64,000 bases of DNA, from NCBI GenBank assembly GCA_023421675.1, contig JAEZTC010000010.1, forward strand, positions 62,001-126,000, in the 5' to 3' direction. Of the stretch, positions 45,229 to 52,733 are shown one piece after another. Numbering within the stretch: position 1 is the stretch's first letter; every line of letters starts with the position of its first letter. A program made the position numbers and the translations under genes. The stretch comes from Bacillota bacterium (GTDB taxonomy: Bacteria > Bacillota > Clostridia > Acetivibrionales > JANLFN01). Under the pieces are notes generated by a model. That model was given only the letters and a program-made list of their open reading frames with translations, searched no databases and had not been told where the DNA came from.

Positions 45229-47199
45229 ATGGATAAGCTGCAATTAATTAAAAATAAAATTGAAATATTGAATGAAGCGGCTAAGGCTTATTATCAAGAG
45301 AACAGAGAAATAATGTCCAATTTTGAATATGATAGGCTTTATGATGAACTGGTGGAACTGGAGAAGGAAACCGGTATTGTACTTTCCAATAGTCCTACAA
45401 TAAGAGTAGGATATGAATTGCTTTCAAGCCTGCCTAAGGAGCAGCATGAAAAGCCTATGCTGTCTTTGGATAAGACAAAGGAAGTGGATGATTTAAAAGC
45501 CTGGCTTGGAGACCAGAAGGGGCTTTTATCATGGAAGCTCGACGGGCTTACAATTGTGCTTACCTATGCAGAAGGCAAACTGGTAAAAGCGGTTACCAGA
45601 GGAAACGGTGAGGTAGGTGAGGTAATAACAAACAACGCCAAGGTGTTTAAAAACATTCCATTGAATATTTCATTTAAAGGCAATTTAGTTTTAAGAGGAG
45701 AGGCAGTAATCAGTTACTCAGATTTTGAAAAAATAAACGATGAAATTGCAGATGTTAATTCGAAATTTAAAAATCCGAGAAATCTTTGCAGCGGTGCAGT
45801 CAGGCAACTGAATAACAAAATTACTGCGGAAAGAAATGTTAATTTCTTCGCATTCTCACTGGTGAAAGCCGGAAATACTGACTTTACGAATTCAAGAATT
45901 GAACAACTGAACTGGCTTAAGGATCAGGGCTTTGGAGTGGTTGAATTCAGAGAAGTCAATTCGTATTGCTTGGAAGAAAAGGTTAAATGGTTTGCAGAGC
46001 AAATTACAGAGAATGATTTTCCTTCAGATGGGTTAGTACTGGCATATGACAATATTTCATTTGGAGAATCGTTAGGTACGACAGCTAAATTTCCCAGAGA
46101 TTCCATTGCCTTTAAATGGCGTGACGAAATCAGGGAAACGAGGTTGTTAGAAATAGAGTGGAGCCCTTCAAGGACCGGTTTGGTAAATCCTATTGCAATA
46201 TTTGAACCGGTTGAGCTTGAAGGAACAACCGTAGGCAGGGCAAGCCTGCATAATATTAGCATAATGGAGGGCCTGGAGCTTGGAGTAGGAGATACAATAA
46301 AGGTATATAAGGCAAACATGATCATACCGCAGGTATCTGAGAACCTTACAAGGAGCGGAACAGTAAAACCTCCTGAAGTATGCCCCGTATGTGCTGGAAA
46401 GACCGAAATAAAACAAAACAATGATGTAAGGAATTTATTTTGCACCAATGAAGAATGCCCAGCAAAGCAGATAAAAACCTTCAGCCTTTTTGTCAGCAGG
46501 GATGCAATGAACATGGAAGGTTTATCCGAGGCAACTCTTGAAAAGTTTATAGCAAAGGGCTTTGTAAAGGAGCTTGCAGACTTGTTCCAGCTTGAAAGAT
46601 ACAAGGATGAGATTATTACTATGGAAGGATTTGGAGTAAAGTCTTATAATAAACTGATTGCATCTATAAATAAGTCGAGAAAAACATCCCCCGCAAGACT
46701 GCTTTACAGCCTTGGAATACCTAATATAGGTTTGTCCACTGCCAAATTGATATGCAAGAATTTTGCATTTAACTGGCCTGATATAGAAAATGCAACCTTC
46801 GAGCAGCTTACTGAAATAAGCGGCATTGGGGATATAATGGCAGAAGCATATGTGAGGTATTTCAGCAATGAGAAAAACAACGCTGCAGTAAAGGATTTAC
46901 TTAAGGAGATAGAATTTGAAGAGATTAAAACATCTGAAGAAGATTTGATGTTTGAAAATATGGTTTTTGTTATAACGGGTTCTGTTGAACACTTCAAAAA
47001 CCGCGATGAATTGAAAAATATAATAGAGCAAAAAGGTGGTAAAGTAACCGGTTCTGTTACTGCCAACACAAATTACCTGATAAACAACGATAATTTGTCA
47101 GGTTCATCAAAGAATAAGAAGGCAAAGGAATTAGGAACAAGTATTATTACAGAACAGCAGTTTATTGATTGGCTTAATAATGGGGTAAAACCTGAGTAA
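45229..47199 (+). CDS. ligA: NAD+-dependent DNA ligase
   Basis: 656 aa from ATG 45229 after TGGAGGG. Order: Ia domain (~1-60), adenylation domain with K103 in SWKLDGLTI (KxDG), OB domain with WSPSRTGLVNPIAIFEPVEL, zinc finger CPVC...FCTNEECP, HhH region and a C-terminal BRCT (VFVITGSVEHFKNRDELKNI). It seals nicks using NAD+. Around the KxDG motif it departs from the usual 'ELKIDGLAI', and overall it reads as a diverged LigA; check whether another copy exists in the genome. Confidence 0.93.
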   Translation: MDKLQLIKNKIEILNEAAKAYYQENREIMSNFEYDRLYDELVELEKETGIVLSNSPTIRVGYELLSSLPKEQHEKPMLSLDKTKEVDDLKAWLGDQKGLLSWKLDGLTIVLTYAEGKLVKAVTRGNGEVGEVITNNAKVFKNIPLNISFKGNLVLRGEAVISYSDFEKINDEIADVNSKFKNPRNLCSGAVRQLNNKITAERNVNFFAFSLVKAGNTDFTNSRIEQLNWLKDQGFGVVEFREVNSYCLEEKVKWFAEQITENDFPSDGLVLAYDNISFGESLGTTAKFPRDSIAFKWRDEIRETRLLEIEWSPSRTGLVNPIAIFEPVELEGTTVGRASLHNISIMEGLELGVGDTIKVYKANMIIPQVSENLTRSGTVKPPEVCPVCAGKTEIKQNNDVRNLFCTNEECPAKQIKTFSLFVSRDAMNMEGLSEATLEKFIAKGFVKELADLFQLERYKDEIITMEGFGVKSYNKLIASINKSRKTSPARLLYSLGIPNIGLSTAKLICKNFAFNWPDIENATFEQLTEISGIGDIMAEAYVRYFSNEKNNAAVKDLLKEIEFEEIKTSEEDLMFENMVFVITGSVEHFKNRDELKNIIEQKGGKVTGSVTANTNYLINNDNLSGSSKNKKAKELGTSIITEQQFIDWLNNGVKPE

Positions 47200-47205
47200 C
47201 TATTA

Positions 47206-47225
47206 TTACAGATTACAATTAAGCA
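47206..47225. repeat. Fragment of the intergenic repeat family after ligA
   Basis: ACAGATTACAATTAAGC resembles GCAGATTACAATTAAC in the repeat after lepA. Too short to be certain. Confidence 0.35.
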
Positions 47226-47244
47226 TTTTCAGGGGGAGAGTTAT

Positions 47245-48072
47245 TTGATTAAGGTAGGTTTTATAGGTTATGGAAGTATGGGGAGTATGATGGTACATGG
47301 GTTTATCAGGTCAGGTGCTGTTAGTCCTGAGGAAATGATTATTTCAACAAGGACAAAAAGTAAGCTGGATAAAATAAAATCTAATTTTAGTAATCTTAAT
47401 ATTGCTGAGAGTAATTCAGATGTTGCTATACGTGCGAAATATGTTTTTATATGTGTTAAACCACTTGAGGTCATGGATGTAGTAAAGGAAATAAAGAATT
47501 CTCTTACCAAAGAAAGTGTTATTATTTCAATCGCAGGCCCCGTAGCTATGAAATATATTGAAAATGCAGCAGATGCAAAAGTAATCAAACTTACCCCGAG
47601 TCTTACTTCAGAAGTAAGTGAAGGTGTTTCTCTAATATGTTACGGACAAAAGGTAGGGACTGATGAAGCCAACTATGTTGATTCACTTTTAAATAGCATA
47701 AGTGTTGTTAAAAGAATAAGAGAAGAGGATTTTGAACTTGCAGCTGAATTGACAAGCTGTGCACCAGGTTTTTTTGCCTCTATTCTTGACGAGTTTGTTA
47801 AATCGGCATTACGTCAGAACAGCGGATTGTGTAAAGAAGATATTGAAGATATGGTCTTGCACACCTTCTACGGTACAGCAAAAGTTTTGATGGATAAGAA
47901 TATGCGCTTTTATGATATGATTCAAAGAGTTGCCACAAAAGGCGGAATAACAGAAGAAGGTGTAAAGATATTTAGCAACTATTTGCCTGATACTTTTGAT
48001 AAAATGTTTGGGGCTACACTGGAAAAAAGGAAAACAGTACGTAAAAAGATAGAGGAAAGCTTATCAGATTAA
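47245..48072 (+). CDS. comER: ComER-like protein (pyrroline-5-carboxylate reductase family)
   Basis: 275 aa from TTG 47245 after GGGGGAGAG. The Rossmann fold opens VGFIGYGSMGSMMVHGF; KPLEVMDVV and KLTPSLTSEVSEGVSLI follow; the dimerisation domain has ELTSCAPGFFASILDEF. In Bacillus ComER sits next to the comE genes and affects sporulation/biofilm; it is not a main proline enzyme. The name rests on overall resemblance; a role in proline synthesis is not excluded. Confidence 0.8.
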   Translation: MIKVGFIGYGSMGSMMVHGFIRSGAVSPEEMIISTRTKSKLDKIKSNFSNLNIAESNSDVAIRAKYVFICVKPLEVMDVVKEIKNSLTKESVIISIAGPVAMKYIENAADAKVIKLTPSLTSEVSEGVSLICYGQKVGTDEANYVDSLLNSISVVKRIREEDFELAAELTSCAPGFFASILDEFVKSALRQNSGLCKEDIEDMVLHTFYGTAKVLMDKNMRFYDMIQRVATKGGITEEGVKIFSNYLPDTFDKMFGATLEKRKTVRKKIEESLSD

Positions 48073-48123
48073 GCTATAAAATGATTTAAACTGTTCTTAA
48101 TAGACCTTGTCTGATATGACAAG

Positions 48124-48176
48124 AAACTTCCCACATGCAGATAATTAGAATATGGATCTGCTTAGGGAAGTTTTTT
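48124..48176 (+). terminator. Terminator with a conserved long loop (sister of 49838-49892)
   Basis: AAACTTCCC / GGGAAGTTT outer stem, inner GCAGAT / ATCTGC, then TTTTTT. The loop words ATGCAGATAA and ATCTG are shared with the hairpin at 49838-49892. It ends the comER transcript. Confidence 0.85.
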
Positions 48177-48238
48177 ATATGTAAAAGACATGTTTTTAAC
48201 CTGTTTTAAAAAAGATTATAATATTTCTTTGTAATTAA

Positions 48239-48266
48239 TGTCACACTGGTTCTTTTTTTGTGTCTA
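48239..48266 (+). promoter_or_regulatory. Candidate ECF-type promoter of the sigma factor gene
   Basis: TGTCAC (48239-48244), 16-bp spacer, TGTCTA (48261-48266). The pair resembles ECF promoters (TGnnAC / CGTCTA type) and suggests that the sigma factor activates its own gene. Not proven. Confidence 0.45.
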
Positions 48267-48297
48267 AATATATGATAAAAATTATTGAGGTGAAAAT

Positions 48298-49131
48298 ATG
48301 CAAAAATATACTGATGCTTTAGTAGAAAAAGCAGTAAACGGAGACAAGCAGGCGCTTGAAGATTTGATTCTAAGCGTAAAGGACAAGGTTTACAATCTTT
48401 CATTAAGAATGCTGTGGAACCCGGCAGATGCAGAAGATGTAACCCAGGAAATACTTATAAAGGTAATAACAAATCTGTCAAAATTCCGCTGCGAGAGTAA
48501 ATTTTCAACCTGGGTATACAGAATGGCCTATAACCATCTAATCAATATTAACAAAAGAGGCCTTGAAAATTTGGATTTATCATTTGAGGATTATGAAAAA
48601 GGTATTGAAGTTGGTCTTGATAAAGAGCAGCTTCCAATATCCGACGCAGAAAGAAATTTGTTGGCCGAAGAGCTTAAGATTTCATGTACTCATGCTATGC
48701 TGCTGTGCCTGGACAGGGAAAGCAGGATAATTTACATACTTAGTGCAATGTTCGGCATAAACAGTATTGATGGCGGTCATATCATGGATATTAAGCCTGA
48801 AACATACAGAAAACGTCTTTCAAGAATCCGTGAAAAGATGAAAAATTTCATGGAAAACAACTGCGGACTTGTAAACCCGGAAAAGTTGTGTCGTTGTAAG
48901 CAGCGTATAGGCATTGCCATTGAAAGCAGGCGAATAAACCCTGAACAGCTCTTGTTTGTAAATAAACCTTCTACAGAAGAATTTGTAGCTGATTGCAAGG
49001 AGGAGATGGAAAACTTCGACAAAGTGTCGGCAGTATTTACAAGCAATCCATTTTACCTGGCGCCTGAAAACATAGTTCAAGGTATAAAAAAACTTATAAA
49101 ATCAGACAATTATAAAATTTTAGAGGCTTAA
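48298..49131 (+). CDS. ECF sigma-70 factor with a cysteine-containing C-terminal extension
   Basis: 277 aa; normal ECF factors are ~170-200. Region 2 (~5-75) has WNPADAEDVTQEILIKVI and FSTWVYRMAYNHLI; region 4 (~120-185) has a helix-turn-helix with MDIKPETYRKRLSRIREKM. A ~90-residue extension follows with NCGLVNPEKLCRCKQRI (C-x-C) and a Glu-rich end. No anti-sigma gene is adjacent; the extension may take its place, for example through redox or metal at the Cys cluster. It heads an operon with a membrane protein and a zinc-ribbon protein. Confidence 0.88.
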   Translation: MQKYTDALVEKAVNGDKQALEDLILSVKDKVYNLSLRMLWNPADAEDVTQEILIKVITNLSKFRCESKFSTWVYRMAYNHLININKRGLENLDLSFEDYEKGIEVGLDKEQLPISDAERNLLAEELKISCTHAMLLCLDRESRIIYILSAMFGINSIDGGHIMDIKPETYRKRLSRIREKMKNFMENNCGLVNPEKLCRCKQRIGIAIESRRINPEQLLFVNKPSTEEFVADCKEEMENFDKVSAVFTSNPFYLAPENIVQGIKKLIKSDNYKILEA

Positions 49132-49145
49132 GAGGGGATACATAT

Positions 49146-49463
49146 ATGGAAAACATAATATTGACTTTAATCATAGGAGTACTTGCAGGAATTATTGACG
49201 TTGTACCCATGAAAATTCAAAAAATGGATAGGTATTCAATTATATCGGCATTTGTTCAATGGATGGTAGTTACTTTTGTTATTATGAATATTGATTTAGG
49301 TGTTGCAAGCTGGCTTAAAGGCCTTATTGTAGCGGTACTTATGGCTGCGCCAATTGCAGTTTTAATTGCCAAAAAAGAACCAAAATCAGTTATACCGATA
49401 CTCATTATGTCAGTGGTGCTTGGAAGTATAGTAGGATTTGCAGGTGATAAATTTGTCAAATAA
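49146..49463 (+). CDS. Small four-helix membrane protein in the sigma operon (105 aa)
   Basis: Hydrophobic segments at ~5-22, ~33-50, ~58-75 and ~82-98, with short polar loops containing VVPMKIQKMDRYS. It begins 14 bases after the sigma factor with GAGGGG upstream and overlaps the next gene by 11 bases. The tight spacing suggests a job linked to the sigma factor, possibly as a membrane sensor or target. It has no Cys and is not like known ZAS anti-sigma factors. Confidence 0.75.
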   Translation: MENIILTLIIGVLAGIIDVVPMKIQKMDRYSIISAFVQWMVVTFVIMNIDLGVASWLKGLIVAVLMAAPIAVLIAKKEPKSVIPILIMSVVLGSIVGFAGDKFVK

Positions 49464-49803
49464 GACAGAACAATATAAAAATCTTATTAATACGAGGCTG
49501 CACAAAAGTAACGGAGGCTGGATATATTGCAGCAGCTGTAGCAGTACGGTTGGTTATTTGTGCTATTCAACATATTCATATTTCAAATTTGAATTCACAT
49601 GTAATTGCGGTGAAAAAGGATCTATAGAAATTGGCGACAAGGAAAGCCTTGGTGAGCTTACAGTAGCAGAACTTTTACTCAGAAAAGGAAGGCTTTGCTG
49701 TCCAGATGATGATTCACCGCTGTTTACGGTTGTGAATAAAAATATAATTCAATCCAGCTACGCAGTAGTTTGCAAAAGTTGTTCACAAACCTTTAAAAAG
49801 TAG
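49453..49803 (+). CDS. Zinc-ribbon protein in the sigma operon (about 116 aa)
   Basis: Start taken as TTG 49453 with AGGTGA upstream; a TTG at 49438 would add 5 residues. Three cysteine pairs appear: YCSSCSST, FTCNCGEKG and VCKSCSQTFK, with an added CC (LCCPDDD). These predict two zinc ribbons. No membrane segment. It overlaps the membrane protein gene, so translation is coupled. Function unknown; perhaps a cytoplasmic partner of the sigma factor. Confidence 0.72.
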   Translation: MSNKTEQYKNLINTRLHKSNGGWIYCSSCSSTVGYLCYSTYSYFKFEFTCNCGEKGSIEIGDKESLGELTVAELLLRKGRLCCPDDDSPLFTVVNKNIIQSSYAVVCKSCSQTFKK

Positions 49804-49837
49804 TTTCTGGTAAAAATTGTTTATAAATTTACCCTCT

Positions 49838-49892
49838 AAAAACTCCCTAAATGCAGATAATAAACATATTAATCTGTTTCCGGGAGTTTTTT
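49838..49892 (+). promoter_or_regulatory. Terminator-like hairpin covering the ribosome binding site of the metallophosphoesterase gene
   Basis: AAAAACTCCC (49838-49847) pairs with GGGAGTTTTT (49882-49891); inside, GCAGAT (49853-49858) pairs with ATCTGT (49872-49877). The right arm contains GGGAG, 8 bases before the ATG at 49895, so the hairpin would hide the ribosome binding site; its T run is followed directly by the start codon. It matches the hairpin at 48124-48176 in stem and loop words. Confidence 0.75.
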
Positions 49893-49894
49893 AC

Positions 49895-50899
49895 ATGACA
49901 CCAGTGAAGACGCAGAGGGTTGGAAAGATTGCTGCAGCCGCAGTTATATGCTTTTTTATGATTTCAATAATGGCTAATGCAGGCAATGATAACACTCCTG
50001 TAATGCCTCTAAAATTTAAAGCTGATAATACCTTTAAAGTTGTTCAGTTTACGGATATCCAGGATGGCCCTAAATTGGACCCCAGGACACTAAAGCTTAT
50101 TAATAATGTATTGGATTATGAAAAGCCGGATCTTGTAGTAATAACAGGTGATAGCCTTGATGACCGCTGCAAATCGGTACAAAGCGTTAAAAAGGCAATT
50201 GATAATATAGCTCAACCTATGGAAACCAGACAAATTCCCTGGGCAGTGGTATTTGGAAACCATGATGAGGAGCAGGGGAACATGACTGAAGCGGAAATGC
50301 TTAAGGTATATATGTCTTATCCACATAATTTAAGCCGCTTTGGGCCTGAAAATGTTTATGGTACGGGAAACTATAACTTGCTGATTGCAGGAGCAAAAGA
50401 TAAGAAGCCTGCGTTCAACATTTACATGCTTGATTCTGGAAGATATGCAAAAGGCGGAGTTGGGGTATATGACTGGATAAAGACAAGCCAGATTGAGTGG
50501 TACAGAGACACTGCTCTTTCGCTAAAGAAGCAATATGGCAGAACAATACCGGCGCTTATGTTTTTTCATATCCCTTTGCCTGAATTCAGGCAGATGTGGG
50601 AAAGCGGAAAAGCCAAAGGAGCAAGAAATGAAGAGGAAGGAGCACCTATGGTTAACAGCGGGCTTTTTACATCAGTTGTTGAAATGGGAGATGTAAAGGG
50701 TATTTTTGTAGGACATGACCACACTAATGATTATGTCGGCGAAATGTATGGAATTAGGCTCGGGTTTTCCCGAAACACTGGTTTTGGAACGTATGGCAAG
50801 GATGGTTTTTCTAGAGGGGCCAGAGTCTTTCTTATTAAAGAATCAGACCCTGAGCACTTTGAAACTTGGATGAGACTTGCTACGGATTTTAAACAATAA
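49895..50899 (+). CDS. Secreted calcineurin-like metallophosphoesterase
   Basis: 334 aa from ATG 49895; an upstream frame to 49817 runs through the hairpin and is rejected. N-terminal signal (~10-28, ending around MANAG), then the metal site: FTDIQDG (DxH-like with Gln for His), VVITGDSLDD, WAVVFGNHDEEQG and VGHDHTNDY. It resembles the PhoD/icc-like or 'DR1281-like' group; substrate unknown. It is likely translated only when the upstream hairpin is open. Confidence 0.85.
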   Translation: MTPVKTQRVGKIAAAAVICFFMISIMANAGNDNTPVMPLKFKADNTFKVVQFTDIQDGPKLDPRTLKLINNVLDYEKPDLVVITGDSLDDRCKSVQSVKKAIDNIAQPMETRQIPWAVVFGNHDEEQGNMTEAEMLKVYMSYPHNLSRFGPENVYGTGNYNLLIAGAKDKKPAFNIYMLDSGRYAKGGVGVYDWIKTSQIEWYRDTALSLKKQYGRTIPALMFFHIPLPEFRQMWESGKAKGARNEEEGAPMVNSGLFTSVVEMGDVKGIFVGHDHTNDYVGEMYGIRLGFSRNTGFGTYGKDGFSRGARVFLIKESDPEHFETWMRLATDFKQ

Positions 50900-50998
50900 C
50901 AAGACAATAAAAAGCAAATATGCTATTCTTAAAACAGAATTATTTATTTTATAAACGTGAATATAATGTAATAATGAAATTTTCTTGGGGGAATATGT

Positions 50999-51148
50999 AT
51001 GCTTGAAAACGGTAAAGGGGAGTGTAATTGCAGTAAAAAAAGCTGTGTCAGGCATGGCAAATGTGATGAATGCATGAAATATCACGAGACAAATAAAAGA
51101 CCTCCATATTGTAAAAGAGAAAAATTCCTTAAAAAGATGTTCAAATAA
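50999..51148 (+). CDS. Cysteine-rich small protein (49 aa)
   Basis: Reads MLENGKGECNCSKKSCVRHG, then KCDECMKYHETNKRPPYCKR and a Lys-rich tail. ATG 50999 has GGGGGA 6 bases upstream. Six Cys and two His (C9, C11, C16, H19, C22, C25, C38) could make a zinc-bound knuckle. It precedes the rhomboid gene by 17 bases and is probably co-transcribed. I recall similar short proteins in clostridia, without a known function. Confidence 0.78.
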   Translation: MLENGKGECNCSKKSCVRHGKCDECMKYHETNKRPPYCKREKFLKKMFK

Positions 51149-51165
51149 TAAATTTGGGAGTCGCT

Positions 51166-52731
51166 ATGTCAGAAGATTTTAAGAATTATTTATACACAAA
51201 TCTTATTAATCAAAAAAGCTATATACCTGCAAGAAATAGAAACGGCCAGCTTTTGAATCTGTATGGAATAAGCATTCTGGATAAAGACAGCGACGACAGC
51301 ATGTTTATTGTCGAAATATTTAACGGAGACGCCTTCTCTGCTGATGAAATTAGAAGCCGAATGGAGCGAAATTCGGGTGTTGTCGATAAATTGAACAAAC
51401 CTTTTATTAATGTTTTTACTCAGGTTTTTCTTTTTTCAGGTGAGATACCGCAAGATAAACTTGAAATTATTAAAAGTCAACAGAGAATAAACAGCTGGGA
51501 CAAAAAATACTATGTAAGTTATACGATAAGACTTGATTTGGGACAAGTTCAAAGGCACTTCCAGCTTCCGCCTGATGTAGATGGCTTGGATGTTTTTCTT
51601 TCACAAATGATTGATAATTACAGAATGCATACATACAAAAATGATAATACATCACATTCGGGAGGCTTCAGGGTTGTCCCCGCAAGGACCGAAAAAACTC
51701 CTATCATTACGTATATACTTATTGCTATTAATATACTTGTATGGCTAGGGGCAATTTTATACCAGAAATCTACAGGCTTGAATGATAATGAAGTTCTTTT
51801 AAAATTCGGTGCAAAGTTCAATCCGTTAATTATGGACGGAGAGTATTGGAGACTTATAACACCTGCGTTCCTCCATTTGTCATTGATACATCTTTTGGTT
51901 AATATGTTTTCACTCTTTATCATAGGGCCGCAGATAGAGATGTTCTTTGGTAAAGTAAAATGTGTTTTAATATATATAATTGCAGGCTTTTTTGGAAATC
52001 TTGCAAGTTTCATATTTTCACAGAATCCATCTACCGGAGCATCCGGTGCAGTATTCGGCTTTATGGGTGTACTTGTTTACATATGGCAGAAGAACAGGAA
52101 TAGCCTAGATAAATCCTATATATTATGGGTTGCAGGTACAATTGCGTATAATATTTTTTATGGATTTTCGAAATCGGGTATTGATAATTATGCACATATA
52201 GGAGGCCTTATAGGAGGATACATAGCTGCCGTTATGCTTGGTTTTGCAGCAGGTAAAAAGAACATTACTTCAAGGACTGTTGCTGCTGCACTTATTGCGG
52301 TACTTGCCATAAGCGGTTTATATGCGGGCTTTACAAGTCCATCCAATCTTGAGGCTAAAAAACAATACATTATTGGAGACAAAGTTGAGGCTTTGATAAA
52401 TGAAGCTTCAAAAAGCTTTACGAATAAAGACTATATAACAGCCGAACAGCTTTCGAAGGAAGCTCTTAACCTGTATGGGGAAAATAAAGACGTAAAGGCG
52501 GTTGCCACAAGGATTCTCGCAGCAGCCTTAATTAACCAGAAAAAAAATCAGGAGGCTCTCAAATATGCCAAAGAGCTTGCTCAAATAAGTCCTGAAATAG
52601 GACATTATTACCTAGGTCTTTGTTATTACAATCTTGGGAATTATGATGATGCCAAAACTGAGCTGGAACAAGCACTAAAAATGGACCCGTCAAATAAACA
52701 GGTCCAGGAAATATTAAATGAATTGAGGTAG
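51166..52731 (+). CDS. Rhomboid intramembrane serine protease with TPR tail
   Basis: 521 aa from ATG 51166 after TTGGGAG. A ~170-residue N-terminal soluble domain that I do not recognise is followed by six helices (~180-400) with WRLITPAFLHLSLIHLLVNM, catalytic S293 in GASGAVFG and H344 in YAHIGGLIGG. After a linker come TPR repeats (~430-521; YYLGLCYYNLGNYDDAKTEL). Family members cut membrane proteins. The YdgP/GluP-type layout of soluble N-domain plus rhomboid plus TPR is also seen in Bacillus GluP. Confidence 0.93.
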   Translation: MSEDFKNYLYTNLINQKSYIPARNRNGQLLNLYGISILDKDSDDSMFIVEIFNGDAFSADEIRSRMERNSGVVDKLNKPFINVFTQVFLFSGEIPQDKLEIIKSQQRINSWDKKYYVSYTIRLDLGQVQRHFQLPPDVDGLDVFLSQMIDNYRMHTYKNDNTSHSGGFRVVPARTEKTPIITYILIAINILVWLGAILYQKSTGLNDNEVLLKFGAKFNPLIMDGEYWRLITPAFLHLSLIHLLVNMFSLFIIGPQIEMFFGKVKCVLIYIIAGFFGNLASFIFSQNPSTGASGAVFGFMGVLVYIWQKNRNSLDKSYILWVAGTIAYNIFYGFSKSGIDNYAHIGGLIGGYIAAVMLGFAAGKKNITSRTVAAALIAVLAISGLYAGFTSPSNLEAKKQYIIGDKVEALINEASKSFTNKDYITAEQLSKEALNLYGENKDVKAVATRILAAALINQKKNQEALKYAKELAQISPEIGHYYLGLCYYNLGNYDDAKTELEQALKMDPSNKQVQEILNELR

Positions 52732-52733
52732 CA

